From: Plantago ovata
Lineage: Eukaryota > Streptophyta > Magnoliopsida > Lamiales > Plantaginaceae
Reading direction: 5' to 3'
Length of the DNA: 64,000 nucleotides
Assembly: GCA_028274465.1 (NCBI GenBank)
Contig: CM051458.1
Location: 18,243,566-18,307,565, forward strand
Shown in pieces: positions 23,188-34,381 of this stretch. The notes beneath the pieces were generated by a model. It was not told the origin of the DNA. It worked only from the letters and a program-made list of their open reading frames with translations, and made no database searches. The position numbers and the translations under genes are program-made. Position 1 is the stretch's first letter. Every line of letters starts with the position of its first letter.

Positions 23188-24094
23188 TTCTTTTATAGAG
23201 CAGAAAAATGTGTACAAAAAGAGATAGTTTGCTTTTTTACTGGAGGTACAGTAGAATCAGGCTAAAATTTGCAGAGAAAGGAAATGTGAGTTAAAGAATT
23301 TTGTCATTTCTCTAACTCCTTCTTTATATAGTGTCTCTGGTGTGTGAGAAACTCAATCGATTTGAGCTCTCAGCAAGGGTAAAACAGAGAAACACCGGAG
23401 TTAGTGGAGCCTTTGCATTGAATGCGCAGTGGCCCACTAACTAAAACCGTCAGAGCACTCTCTCTCTTTGTTTTGTTATCCGTTAGATAAGTAACTCCTT
23501 TTAATCAATGGCCACGATTCAATTTCATGTAATGATTATTACGAGTTTATCTGTGCCAGTTTAACGTCACAAATTGATTTTACCGAGTTTTAGGGGAATA
23601 GATTGCTTGCTGAAATAGACAAGAATCTTTTCAGGGAGTTTGCATAAATAGCCTAGATACTTGCTGAAAGTTCCCCCTTACTTAGATATCTCGTATTTTC
23701 TTAAGTTTAAAAGATATTTCTGAGTTCCCGTATCAGTAAATACTTTTGTACTTGAGATATCTTTTGGTAAAATCTGAGAGATGAGTTTTTCTCTTTTTCT
23801 GAGTTCCCGTCTCAGAATATTCCCTTGATACTTGAATACCTGTTTCAGTATCTTTGATTGTCTGAATGCCTGTTTCAGCAATCCTTAAGGTTTTTCTCTT
23901 ACTGAGTGCCTGTCTCAGCAAGTGATCAAGTTTCCTAACAAATACCCATATTGAAGGAATTACTTGCTGAAGGCTTGTTTCAGCAAACATATGGTGACAT
24001 ATCATTTCTTAGAAGAAATCAGTGAATGAGACTTTTAAACAAGAATACTTTGGCTTGCTGAATACCTGTTTCAGCATTCTGCCATATGTATCCT
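23188..24094 (-). other. pol-ORF3 spacer, Copia-C, with seven-hairpin array
   Basis: No long ORF spans this 0.9-kb region. Seven stem-loops lie at 23720-23736, 23800-23816, 23829-23852, 23863-23879, 23903-23919, 23964-23986 and 24056-24076. Stems are 4-8 bp, mostly CTGAA/TTCAG or CTGAG/CTCAG and up to TTGCTGAA/TTCAGCAA. Every loop is 7 nt (TTCCCGT, TTCCCGT, TACCTGT, TGCCTGT, TGCCTGT, GGCTTGT, TACCTGT). Copia-B has the same array (37599-37955). The last hairpin lies 18 nt after the pol stop. From about 23188 to 23700 I see only a leader-like, AT-rich sequence. Confidence 0.7.
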
Positions 24095-25744
24095 TTATTG
24101 AGGTAGTTCAATCAATCCAAGGTTATACCTTAGCATTGCGAACCTATTATCCGGTAGGGGCTTGGTAAAGATGTCAGCAAGCTGATCATTAGTGCCTATT
24201 TTCACAACCTCAATATCTCCTTTTTCCACATGATCTCTAATGAAATGATGTCTAATATCAATGTGCTTAGTCCTAGAATGAAACTTAGGATTTTGTGTGA
24301 TAGCAATAGCACTTGTATTATCACAAAAGATTGGTGTTTTCTTTGCAGAAATACCATAATCTCTTAATTGTTGCTGAATCCATAGGACTTAAGCTGTGCA
24401 ACAACCATATGCAATGTATTCAGATTCAGTGGATGAATTGGCAACGCATGTTTGTTTTTTGCTGAAACATGATATTAATCTAGTACCCAAAAACTGACAA
24501 GTTCCAGAGGTACTTTTTCTATCAAGAGTTGATCCTCCATGATCAGCATCAGAATAACCAACCAATTCAAGTCCAAAATCTTTAGGATACCATAATCCAA
24601 CATTGACTGTACCTTTGACATATTTCAGTATCTTGATTGCCTTTTTGTAGTGTGATTCTCTTGGATCAGATTGGAATCTTGCACACACACAAACAGCATA
24701 CTGAATGTCAGGTCTACTTGCTCTTAAATACAACAAGGAACCAATGAGCTTCCTATACTTGTGTTCTTCAACACTTTTTTCCTCTTTAGTATAGCCCAAT
24801 TTGGTACCAACACTCATAGGGATCGTTTCAGGTTTCTCATCCTCTTTGATCCTAAACTTTATGAGCATTTCTTTCGCATGCTTTGCTTGATTTATGAATA
24901 TTCCATCTTTGAGTTGCTTGACTTGCAATCCTAGGAAATAATTCAATTTTCCCATCATACTCATTTCAAACTTATTTGTCATGAGTTTGGCAAAATCATC
25001 ACAAAGTTGCTTGTCCTTCGATCCAAAAATTATGTCATCCACATAAATTTGAACTAAGAGTATTTTACCATCATGGTTCATGGTAAATAAGGTTTTGTCA
25101 ACTTCACCTTTCTTGAAACCATTTTCCAGCAAGAACTTAGCCAAGGTATCATACCATGCTCTTGGTGCTTGCTTTAGACCATATACAGCTTTCTGAAGCT
25201 TGTATACCATCTTGATTTCTGAGGGAAGTTCAAAGCCAGGGGGTTGTTCTAGGTAGACTTCTTCAGCAAGTTCACCATTCAAGAATGCACTTTTAACATC
25301 CATTTGGTAAACAATGAAGTCATTGTGAGCAGCAAAGGCCAAGAAAAGCCTAATTGCATCCAATCTTGCAACTGGTGCATAAGACTCATCATAGTCCAAT
25401 CCTTCAGTCTGACAGTAACCTTGAGCAACTAAACGTGCTTTATTTCTTGTTACTTCACCAGACTCACTCAGCTTGTTTCAGAACACCCACTTTGTACCAA
25501 TAACTTTCTTGTCTTCAGCAAGTGGTACAAGTTTCCAGACTTTGTTCCTTTCGAATTGATCCAGTTCTTCTTGCATTGCCTTTATCCATTCAGAATGCTT
25601 TAAAGCTTCTTCTATGGTTTTAGGTTCAATATCTGAAACAAAACAAGAGAACAATGATTCTACTTCTACGACAACTGCTTCTTCAGCAAGTCCATGAGTA
25701 GCTTTGGATCTAGTCACTTGGCGTTTATTAATATCGCCAATCAT
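24095..25744 (-). pseudogene. Copia-C reverse transcriptase and RNase H
   Basis: Two main frames (25744-25478, 25399-24389). The RT core has [32 protein letters not shown] and the polymerase site YVDDIIFGS, intact. RNase H has [18 protein letters not shown]. Lesions: TGA after TKWVF at 25478, a CAA-to-TAA stop at 24389 inside RNase H, and an A-for-P style change (AYGCCTA). The frame continues after the stop to the normal pol end at 24095, as judged from Copia-B. Confidence 0.88.
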
Positions 25745-25870
25745 ATCCGTACAGGGATGATCTCTAATCCATTTATTAACAGGTTTTCTGCTTGTTGGAT
25801 CAGGATATGTTTGCTTATCAGCATGTGACTCTTCAGTATGTACTTGTTCAGTACTACTGGGAATTTGTGT

Positions 25871-27462
25871 CTATGTTGAGTTTTGTTCATCAGCAACTGC
25901 TTGTTCAGCATTACTTGATTGAGGTGGTTCATCAGCAGGCACTGGAGGTTGCGTAGTTTCAGCAACTTCCGGAGCAACTACGTCTTTTGCTGGAAATTCT
26001 TTGTCGTGAACTATATTTATCTTGTCATGACTTGGGGGAGGAGAGTCATTGTCAGAATCATCATTTAGTTCAATTGACTTGGTTTGCCTAGCATTAGATT
26101 CAGTTCTTTGCTCATGTATGATTAACTTTTTCATACATTCTGATATTTCTTCTTCAGCAGGCACTCCTTGTGTCTTTTCATAGAATACAACATGCACAGA
26201 TTCTTCAATCTTTTGTGCCTTTTTGTTGTAAACTCTATAAGCTTTACTATGCAAGGAGTAGCCGAGAACTATCGCTTCGTCTGCTTTTGGTTGAAATGTT
26301 CTTAGGTATTCTCTACCATTCTTAAGAACGAAACACTTGCAACCAAATACTCTTAGATGAGTGATGTTAGGAGGTCTTCCAACAAACAATTCATAAGGAG
26401 TTTTGTTGTATTCCTTAGTAATCAAACATCTGTTTTGAGTATAACAGGCGCTATTAATCGCTTCAACCCAATAAGCCTCACTTATTTCAGTGTCAGCAAG
26501 CATTGTTCTTGCGGCTTCTTTCAGGGTACGATTCTTCCGTCCAGCAACACCGTTTTGTTGTGGTGTTCTCACTAAGGATACTGATGTTGAATACCTTTTG
26601 AGGTACAATATTCAGTTATGTCCTGGTTTACAAACTCAGTACCATGGTCTGTCCTTATTACTTTTACCTTGTCATTTTTCATGACTTCAAGCTTATTCAG
26701 CAAGTTAGGTATTTCAGTCTTGGTTTCTGATTTGTGCTTGATGAATACTACCCAAGTGAATCTTGAATAGTCATCTACCACGACTAGACCATACTTCTTA
26801 CCAGCATAGCTTGTTGAAGAAGATTCAAACAAGTCCATGTGTAAGAGTTGTAAAGGTTTTGTAGTTGACGGTACTGCCTTGTTCTTGAAAGAAGATTTGG
26901 TTTGCTTTCCTTGCTGACATGCATTGCAAACACCATCCTTCTTAAAACTAACCCTAGGTAATCCAACTACAAGTGCCTTTTTAGACAGCTTATTCAGCGT
27001 CTTGAAGTTTAGATGACTTGTTCGTTTATGCCATAACCATGCTTTTTCAGCAAGGCAATCGTGATCTAAGACAAGGCATTTTTCAACGATTGCTGAAGAA
27101 CAATCTACGTTGTACAACCCTCTTGATCTTCTTGCAATCATAATTACCTTTTTAGTCTTGAAATCTATAAGTTTACATTCATCAGTTTTGATTTCGATGA
27201 AGTATCCTTTGTCAGCAAACTGACTCATGCTGAAAAGGTTAAACTTAAGATTTTTGACATAAAGAACTCCAGTAATGGTTATGCATCCTAACTTCACGTC
27301 ACCATAGCCTTTTGTAGAACCGGAGCCTCCACCAGCAAACCTTATTGTTGGACCTTTAGACCACCGTCTATAGTTTATAAGGTTATTCTTGTTGCCCGTC
27401 ATGTGCTTTCCACAACCACTATCAAAGTGCCAGATTGCATCGTTTGTCTCCGTGGCTGAAGT
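25871..27462 (-). pseudogene. Copia-C protease and integrase
   Basis: Begins at the 3' splice site (27462). The copia protease site reads WHFDSGCGKHMTG. The HHCC zinc region follows (WHKRTSHLNFKTLNKL..CNACQQGKQ), then the rve core with first Asp in LLHMDLF and second Asp in VIRTDHGTEF. The third catalytic residue is changed: NGVAGRKNRTL where Copia-B has NGVAERKNRTL (GAA to GGA). A frameshift near 26580-26600 separates the two open frames (27480-26572 and 26608-25871). After QNST a GAG-to-TAG stop ends the frame. Confidence 0.88.
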
Positions 27463-28643
27463 CTGCACAATCAAGAGCAAACAAGTTAATTATACAATAA
27501 TGGATGTCCATTAACATGTTCAAGAATGCGTCCAGTGGAAACCCAAGTCTTAAGTTTTTCAACTTTGACTTGTTTTCTACTTGCCGAGGAACTAGAAGGT
27601 TTTGAGCTGAAAGACTTTTGATTCATGCTGATCAAATCCACTTTATGATGTGGTGTCTTGCTCGGTTGACCTTTTTGCTGAACATACTTTTCAGTAAATT
27701 CTTTTCTAGCAAGGTTCCTTCTAGCCCTAGCATTAAGAGTCTTTTCAGAACTCTTAGGCTTGATTTTCTTCATCACTTTGAAGTATCTTTGCTGACTTTG
27801 CTTATACTCATGAAAAAGTTGACTTTGCTTGGTTTTGAAACCGAGTCCACTTTTCGGAGAATGCTAAGCTTTTGTGTCAGCAACCTTACTTGATTCAGGT
27901 TTGTCAGCAAAGGTCTTTTGATTACTTTTAGTAATCTTGCCTTTAGACTTAACAACTTGCTTTTCAGCAATTTGTTTGGCGGAATGCTTCACAACATCCT
28001 TCTTCTTTCCAGTTTGCTTCTCAGCAACCTGTTTCCTTTTAAAGTCTTGTAACTTTGAGTAGCAATAGCGGGCTTTATGGTCTTAGGTACTTGATTGCAT
28101 GTTTCAGCAACCTTAGATTGACCAAACTGATAGAGTTCTGGTAGACCACTATCAGTAGCACGTACAAAGGAAATCGGTGATTTATCTTTACTCAAGATTT
28201 CTACGTCATCACGTTCATACGTTGCTCCTAAACCTTCTTTCTGATATGGATCTCTCAAATAAGAGTTTAGTTCAGTCAGCGTATTACTTGCGTCAACATA
28301 AGATTTGAAATTGATTTTCATCTTTTTCATCTCTTGGATTTCAGCAAGTAACTTTAGAATTGAGGACTGATATTCTTCCAATTCTAATGCCATTTGAGAA
28401 TTCTTCTCTGTAGCTTCAGCAATCAACTTCTTAAGACGCCTTATTTCAGCATCCTTTTCTTCTATCTCTTCCTTCAGCAAGACGTACTTTTCAGTAGTCT
28501 GCTTGGTCAGAGTTTCAGCAATCTGTAGTTTCTCTTGCTGTCTGCTCAGAGTTTTCTCAAATCTTTCGATTTCTCCTTGAATCTTGTCAAGGTCCATCTC
28601 GTCTTCACTTTCTGAGTCTGAGTCAGAGGTAGGGGTTGTTTAC
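27463..28643 (-). other. candidate 1181-nt GT-AG intron between gag and pol, coding for a Gag extension
   Basis: The minus strand reads GGTCAG|GTAAAC at the 5' end and GATTGTGCAG|ACTTC at the 3' end, with a T-rich stretch before the AG. Copia-B has exactly GGTCAG|ACTTC (41340/41339) with nothing between. If retained, the RNA encodes a continuation of Gag: a coiled coil of about 200 residues (28597-27989, DLDKIQGEIERFEKTL) and a Lys/Ser-rich end. That frame stops at 27486-27488, 22 nt before the 3' splice site. Copia-C has a 1-nt insertion just after the donor and further indels, so this copy's extension is itself broken. Confidence 0.7.
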
Positions 28644-29405
28644 CTGACCGGCCATGAGGCAGAACTCGTAGTTTGACACATCTGGATAAGCTTCCATAGC
28701 TATTCCACAAACTTCTTTGCCAATCTCCACGTCTAGAGTGGCTTCTTCATCGTCAGTGTCTGAACTTTCATCCTCACTGTCTTCGGAGCTAGTATCAATA
28801 CACAATGCATCGATTTTGCTTGAAGCTTCTTCTTTTCTTTATCAATAAAAGCTCTTTTGAACTTCTTCTTCGTTTCAGCAGATTTGCCTTTCAGCAAAGG
28901 GAAATTAGCTTTGAAGTGTCCAGGTTTCTTGTAGTAAAAGCATAGATCATTTCCAACTGCAGGTTCTTCTGATGAGGTTGCTTGTTGAGCTTGCTTGTTC
29001 AGCGAGCCAGTCTCATTCTTGTACTTACGGTAAGTGTTACCAAGATGCTTTTTCAGCTTCTCTTTTGCTTTTCGCCTTTCAAGTTCCTTGCTGATGAATT
29101 TCTTCATGTTTTTGACAACCAAAGGTTTTCATCAGTAGGCTCTTTATCATTCTTCTTTTCAGATGATGACGGCTTTGCAGCAAGAGCAATGTTTTGCGAT
29201 TTTTCAACAAACACATTTTCTCTTTGCTTTGTCTCATAGTTGACAGTAGCAAGATGAGAGAACAACTCTGTTGGTGTAATATCAGGCATTCCGTGATTGT
29301 AATAGAAATTATGAGTGTGGATCCATTCTTGATTCAAACTTCTGATAATGGTTTTCACCTTCTCAGAATAAGAGTAAAGATTTCCAACACCTAAGGCTGC
29401 CATTT
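28644..29405 (-). pseudogene. Copia-C gag, second half
   Basis: Continues gag after Gypsy-3 (MAALGVGNLYSYSEKVKTII, 29403). A frameshift near 29120 leads to KNMKKFISKELERRKAKEKL and the zinc knuckle, here CFYYKKPGHFKANFPLL. The second and third Cys of CX2CX4HX4C are Tyr and Phe, so zinc binding should be lost. A further frameshift leads to the acidic STSSEDSEDESSDTDDEEAT-like end before the splice donor. Confidence 0.82.
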
Positions 29406-30676
29406 TGATGAACGCAGATGTCGTGCTCCGGATTCAGTCAAATAAATTTGTATTTAGCCAAAGGCAATCCACAACTACAATGAAAACCGTAGTGTAGCAG
29501 TAGAATGACTCGAGTGTCGTTCTCTCAGGACTATAGCTAGCTTTATCTATTTAACAAGAGAATATAAAACAACAGACAGATAGGAAAAGGGGTATCTAGC
29601 AGATAATGGAGATTGGTGATAGTATGATCCTTCTTAACATAACGGGTAGATAATCATGCATAAATTCCTCGGTCTTGCATAGAGATCTTTGAATCAATCT
29701 AGTGTCAAGTTGCAATTATTAAGCACTACGAAGATAATTGGTCTGACAAGTCAATCACTATTGTCCTAATGTGTTCCGTAATTATTCAACACTACGAAGA
29801 TAATTGGTCTGATGGTCGACAAGTGTCCAATTGTGCATAATAATTAATCAACATACGAGAATTTAGGCTGTGCCTGATCAACGAAATAAAGCAATGACAC
29901 GGAGTATAATGCGCGATATAGCCATTAGCATGATTACCTTCCCTTCGCTAAGAATTCACATAATACCACCAACGATAAGTTTAGCTACTCATAATAGGCA
30001 TGCAATCAACATAAATCATAGATGAAAATATAATCAAAATAAGTAGAATAAAACTGTAAGATACAAAGTTACCGAAGGTTGTCAATCTCCGGATGATTGC
30101 GATCCTACGAGCTCCAAACTGCTATGAAAAAGAGTCCCTAAGCTACGGACCCCCTGAACAGGCTAGGAAGTCCCTATCTAAAACAATAGAGAGAGGTGAG
30201 AAAGTAGGTCTGGAAAGATATGATTTTCGGAGAAAACTGAGCAACTATATATAGGCTCGAATATTGTGGGGCGGTTCGCCCCACACGCCCGGTGTGGGGC
30301 GGTCGCCCCAGCTCTGCGGCGGTTCGCCCAACGGCTTTTTCGCGGAATTCCGCGTTTTCGACGTGTTTTGGATTTCTTCCCCTTTCCGGACTCGGTTCTG
30401 TCTTCTTGTAGCCTTCTAACCTCCAGATCGGCCCTAGACTCCAAATCCTATCCGGAACCTTCAGATACTCCAAATAGGCTTCTGGAACACCAATTCCTTG
30501 TAACTTAATATAAATTGCCCGAAATCTTCGAATTCACGAAACTTGTAAAATAAAATCTAAAGGGAAACGTGACACTATGCTAATAAAATGTACTAAAATA
30601 ATAGCCAAGTTACCATAGATGATAGCTAAAATAGGTGAAAAAGACTCGAATGAAAGTGTAAAATACACATTCATCA
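29406..30676 (-). repeat. Gypsy-3 3' LTR
   Basis: TGATGAACGCAGATGTCG to ACACATTCATCA (1271 bp). Around 30270-30335 it has stacked GC palindromes (GGGGCGGTTCGCCCC and CGGTGTGGGGCG) next to the minus-strand TATATATAG near 30245. The PPT (AACTTCCCC-like, here AATTCCCCAAACGAACC on the plus strand) follows at 30677-30693. Confidence 0.9.
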
Positions 30677-30821
30677 AATTCCCCAAACGAACCTTTGCTT
30701 GTCCTCAAGCAACTAAGTAGACTCAATACAAAAAACATGCAAGACACAAAATGGAGTCTCATATGCAAATAAAATGAACTAATCGACTAAATCTACCAAA
30801 AAACATATGAACAAAAACCAT

Positions 30822-30921
30822 NNNNNNNNNNNNNNNNNNNNNNNNNNNNNNNNNNNNNNNNNNNNNNNNNNNNNNNNNNNNNNNNNNNNNNNNNNNNNNN
30901 NNNNNNNNNNNNNNNNNNNNN
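30822..30921. other. assembly gap (100 N)
   Basis: Exactly 100 N, the usual placeholder for a gap of unknown size. It lies in the Gypsy-3 internal region between the protease remnant and the PPT. Open frames drawn through it are artefacts. Confidence 0.98.
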
Positions 30922-31290
30922 GGCATGTGTTGGTAGTTTCCATGGAATTGCTGTACCCAAGTCGTACTACGTGCTCATCTGGCTATGGCTCTTTCCCTCG
31001 TCGCGGATTCATTACTACAAAATCAGCTGGGATTACATATTGTCCACTTTCACAAGGATGTCTTCTATTATCCCGATCTGGCCTCTTAACACGTGGTCTG
31101 CCATTTGATACCATCATATCAGTTGTGTCAATTCTCCGAGTTCCAGGGCCTTGTATGCCGAATACAGCATTAAGTTAATGCTAGCTCCTAGTCAAGAATT
31201 GCCCTGCGTAGTTCGTCCATTCCTAAGGCGATGTCGATGATGAAGCTGTCGCGATCCTTTTTCTTCATGGGTAATCCCGCCAATCGGGTT
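30922..31290 (-). pseudogene. Gypsy-3 aspartic protease remnant
   Basis: Read on the minus strand, 31290-31200 gives LPMKKKDRDSFIID and MDELRRAILD. After one missing base, LGASINLMLYSAYKAL follows, then a lysine/valine-rich GIIEDILVKVDN segment. This is the plant gypsy protease pattern where the catalytic motif is D-L-G-A. The 1-nt deletion falls between the D and the L. Several stops follow. The region ends at the gap, so the flap and C-terminal part are missing. Confidence 0.65.
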
Positions 31291-31339
31291 GACCGTTTCA
31301 ACCCCATTCACTTCAACCCCATTCACTTCCTTTCCTGAA

Positions 31340-32872
31340 TTATTTCTCTTTTGTTCTTGATCTCACGAAGAATTTCGTAAAGCTGGAATATTCTGGATTA
31401 ACTCTAAAGTGGCACATTGACTTCCACCTTTTACAGTCTTTGGAATAGGGGTGAATCTTGAATATCCTTCTTGGCTGGTTTGATCCGACACAGGTATGGC
31501 ACATGTGGCTTCGGAGGCACATATGGATTGGAAGATTTGTGAAGTCCTCCCGGCATACTAGTTCCTACCTCGACTTCATCATCATCTATGTCTATCACAG
31601 ATGGTCTCGGTTCATCATTCCTTCCGGAATTTCTTGAGGTTCTTGGGAACTTCCGCTAACTCCTTCTTCTGTGCTTGCCCTCTATCATCGATCTCAGTAG
31701 ATTCCACCCGCTTAGGACGTACAAAGTTAGGAATTTTGGTCATCTTGCCTCCTCGGAGCAGTAGGTTCACCTCTTCGCACTCACTCTCCTCGGTAGCAAC
31801 AGTTGGAGGTTGCTCGGGATCAGCTTCAGATGTCTCATCGGCAGGACTAGGACTGACGGGTTCCCTGGGGTCGGGGGGTGATTCGCTCCTCACCTCGGGT
31901 GGTTTGCTCACTACTTCCCGTGGGGTATCTCGACTTTTTACCGCACCTTCCACACTTCAGTAGGCTAAGTTCTTTGATAAGTTGCTCAGTTACTTCGATC
32001 ACTTCAAAAGCCTTCTCGATGCGAAGATTGCTCTCGGCTTGCCCTGCGTGTGCTCCTCGAAGACACTTTCAATCGCTTTAATCCTTGCGTAAAACGCAAG
32101 TTCCTCCTCCTCACTGATGTCTTCGTCCTCAAAATAGCCTTCGTATAACCCGTCAGTTTTACTTGATTTTGAGTATATGTTGGCGACTTCATTCGACATT
32201 ATTTTCTCGGATTGTGTGGATCCATTGGCGTACGTTTGAAAGACCTTCATTGCCTCTTCAACTGTACATTCTTCTAGACCACATATCCCATCTATTTGAA
32301 GCCTAACTTCATCTCGTAGTCCTCCAACAAAAAACCAAATCATCTCCCCATCATCGAAACGGTGGTGGGGCACTCACGTTTATACTGCTCAAATTGTTCA
32401 TAGGTGTCACAGAACCGCTCGAATTCTCCTTGCTTGAAGTATTCGATCCCATTCCGTAGTGCAATCGTCTCATGGTAAGGCATGAAACGTGCCAAGAACT
32501 CCTCTACTACTTGGCTCCAGGTCTTCAGTTACCCTGGTGCTAACCTTGCTATCCATATCCTCGGTTCATATCCCAAAGCAAAAGGAAAAATTTCCTGCAT
32601 AATTGATCCTCGGTGAACCCCTTTGCTGGAACTTTTGCTATCTCCTCTTCATAGGACCTGATGAAGCTTATTGGATTCATATCCTCTCCTTCTTCGAACC
32701 TTGTATCCTTCTCATTATGGTGCTTGTTACCTCGTACCCCGATAACTCTTCTTCCAAGTATATAGCTAACCTCCTCCTGACTTGCGAGAACGTCGGTGTC
32801 AAGCGGGCTTTTAAGGTCGTCATACCTGGAAATCTGTATCAGGAGTAACTCAAAACTAAAAATTAGCCTCAT
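31340..32872 (-). pseudogene. Gypsy-3 gag (broken, unlike Gypsy-2 and Gypsy-4 gag)
   Basis: Frames 32872-32549, 32373-31999, 31953-31615 and 31522-31340 read on the minus strand. The first ends at a shift inside the Gag core (GFTEDQLCRKFF). The second has FFVGGLRDEVRLQIDGIC and an acidic stretch. The third is Pro/Glu-rich (PPEVRSESPPDPREP). No zinc knuckle is seen. Although the LTRs match Gypsy-2, this gag shares no obvious sequence with the MPHTR-type gag. Confidence 0.65.
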
Positions 32873-33055
32873 TAGAAATTTCGAAAATCGAGAATATTTC
32901 TAGATATCGAATACTACTAAGGCTAGGAAAGGGGAATTAGAAACATACTAGGGGAGCAGTATCAGAGAGAGATTAAAAAGGAAAACTAAAACTAATAGAA
33001 TTAGGAATCTAAAGCTGAAAATATAAACAAATTAAACAGAAAAAAGGAGTATAGT

Positions 33056-33072
33056 CCCCGGCAACGGCGCCA
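33056..33072 (-). other. primer binding site (tRNA-Asp), Gypsy-3
   Basis: The plus strand reads CCCCGGCAACGGCGCCA, 3 nt from the 5' LTR edge, identical to the site in Gypsy-2. The 180 nt of leader between it and the gag frame (32873-33055) match the Gypsy-2 leader. Confidence 0.9.
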
Positions 33073-33075
33073 ATT

Positions 33076-34381
33076 TGATGAACGCAGATGTCGTGCTCCG
33101 GATTCAGTCAAATAAATTTGTATTTAGCCAAAGGCAATCCACAACTACAACGAAACCGTAGTGTAGCAGTAGAATGACTCGAGTGTCGTTCTCAGGACTA
33201 TAACTAGCTTTATCTATTTAGCAAGAGAATATAAAACAGCAGACAGATAGCAAAAGGGGTTTCTAGCAGATAATGGAGATTGGTGATAGTATGATCCTTC
33301 TTAACATAACGGGTCGATAATCATGCATAAATTCCTCGGTCTTGCATAGAGATCTTTGAATCAATCTAGTGTCCTGTTGCAATTATTAAGCACTACGAAG
33401 ATAATTGGTCTGACAAGTCAATCACTATTGTCCTAATGTGTTCCATAATTATTCAACACTACGAAGATAAACTCGCACCAGGTTGACAAGTGTCCAATTG
33501 TGCATAATAATTAATACAACATACGAGAATTTAGGATGTGCCTGATCAACGAAATAAAGCAATGACACGGAGTATAATGCGCGATATAGCCATTAGCATG
33601 ATTACCTTCCCTTCGCTAAGAATTCACATACTACCACCAACGATAAGTTTAGCTACTCATAATAGGCATGCAATCAACATAAATCATAGAAGAAAACATA
33701 TTGAAAGAATATAATAAAATAAGTAGAATAAAACTGTAAGATACAAAGTTACCGAAGGTTGTCAATCTCCGGATGATTGCGATCCTACGAGCTCCAAACT
33801 GCTATGAAAAGAGTCCCCTAAGCTACGGACCCCAGAACAGGCTCTGGGAAGTCTCTACCTAAAACTATAGAGAGAGGTGAGAAAGTAGGTCTGGAAAGAT
33901 ATGATTTTCGGAGAAAACTGAGCAACTATATATAGGCTTCGAATTATTGTGGGGCGGTTCGCCCCACACGCCCGGCGGTTCGCCCGGTGTGGGACGGTTC
34001 GCCCCAGCTATGCGGCGGTTCGCCCGGCGGCTTTTTCGCGGAATTCCGCGTTTTTGACGGGGTTTTGGATTACTTTCCCTTTTCGGACTCGGTTTCTGTC
34101 TTCTAGTAGCCTTCTAACCTCCAGATTCGGCCCCTAGACTCCAAATCCTATCCGGAAACCTTCAGATACTCCAAATAGACTTCTGGAACACCAATTCCTT
34201 GTCAACTTCAATATAATTGCCCGGAAATCTTCGAATTTCAACCAAAACCTGTAAAATAAAATCTAAAGGGAAACGTGACACTATTCTAATAAAATGTACT
34301 AAAATATATCCAAATTACCATAGAGGATAGCTAAAATAGGTGAAAAAGACTCGAATGAAAGTGTAAAATACACATTCATCA
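33076..34381 (-). repeat. Gypsy-3 5' LTR
   Basis: TGATGAACGCAGATGTCG to ACACATTCATCA (1306 bp). The GC palindrome cluster next to the promoter has one more unit than in the 3' LTR (CACACGCCCGGCGGTTCGCCC, about 33950-34030). Confidence 0.9.

Larger units (their letters stand above)
29406..34381 (-). mobile_element. Gypsy-3: non-autonomous Ty3/gypsy element with a different gag
   Basis: LTRs lie at 29406-30676 and 33076-34381. The 5-bp target duplication CATTT is perfect (29401-29405 and 34382-34386), inside Copia-C gag. Its LTR, tRNA-Asp primer site and PPT match Gypsy-2, but the internal coding region (30922-32872) is a different gag and protease. A 100-N gap sits just inside the 3' LTR, so any missing pol could be hidden there. 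Confidence 0.92.

Noticed and set aside
30807..31178. Plus-strand ORF across the N gap
   Set aside because: It includes 34 undefined residues and overlaps the minus-strand protease remnant, so it is an artefact.
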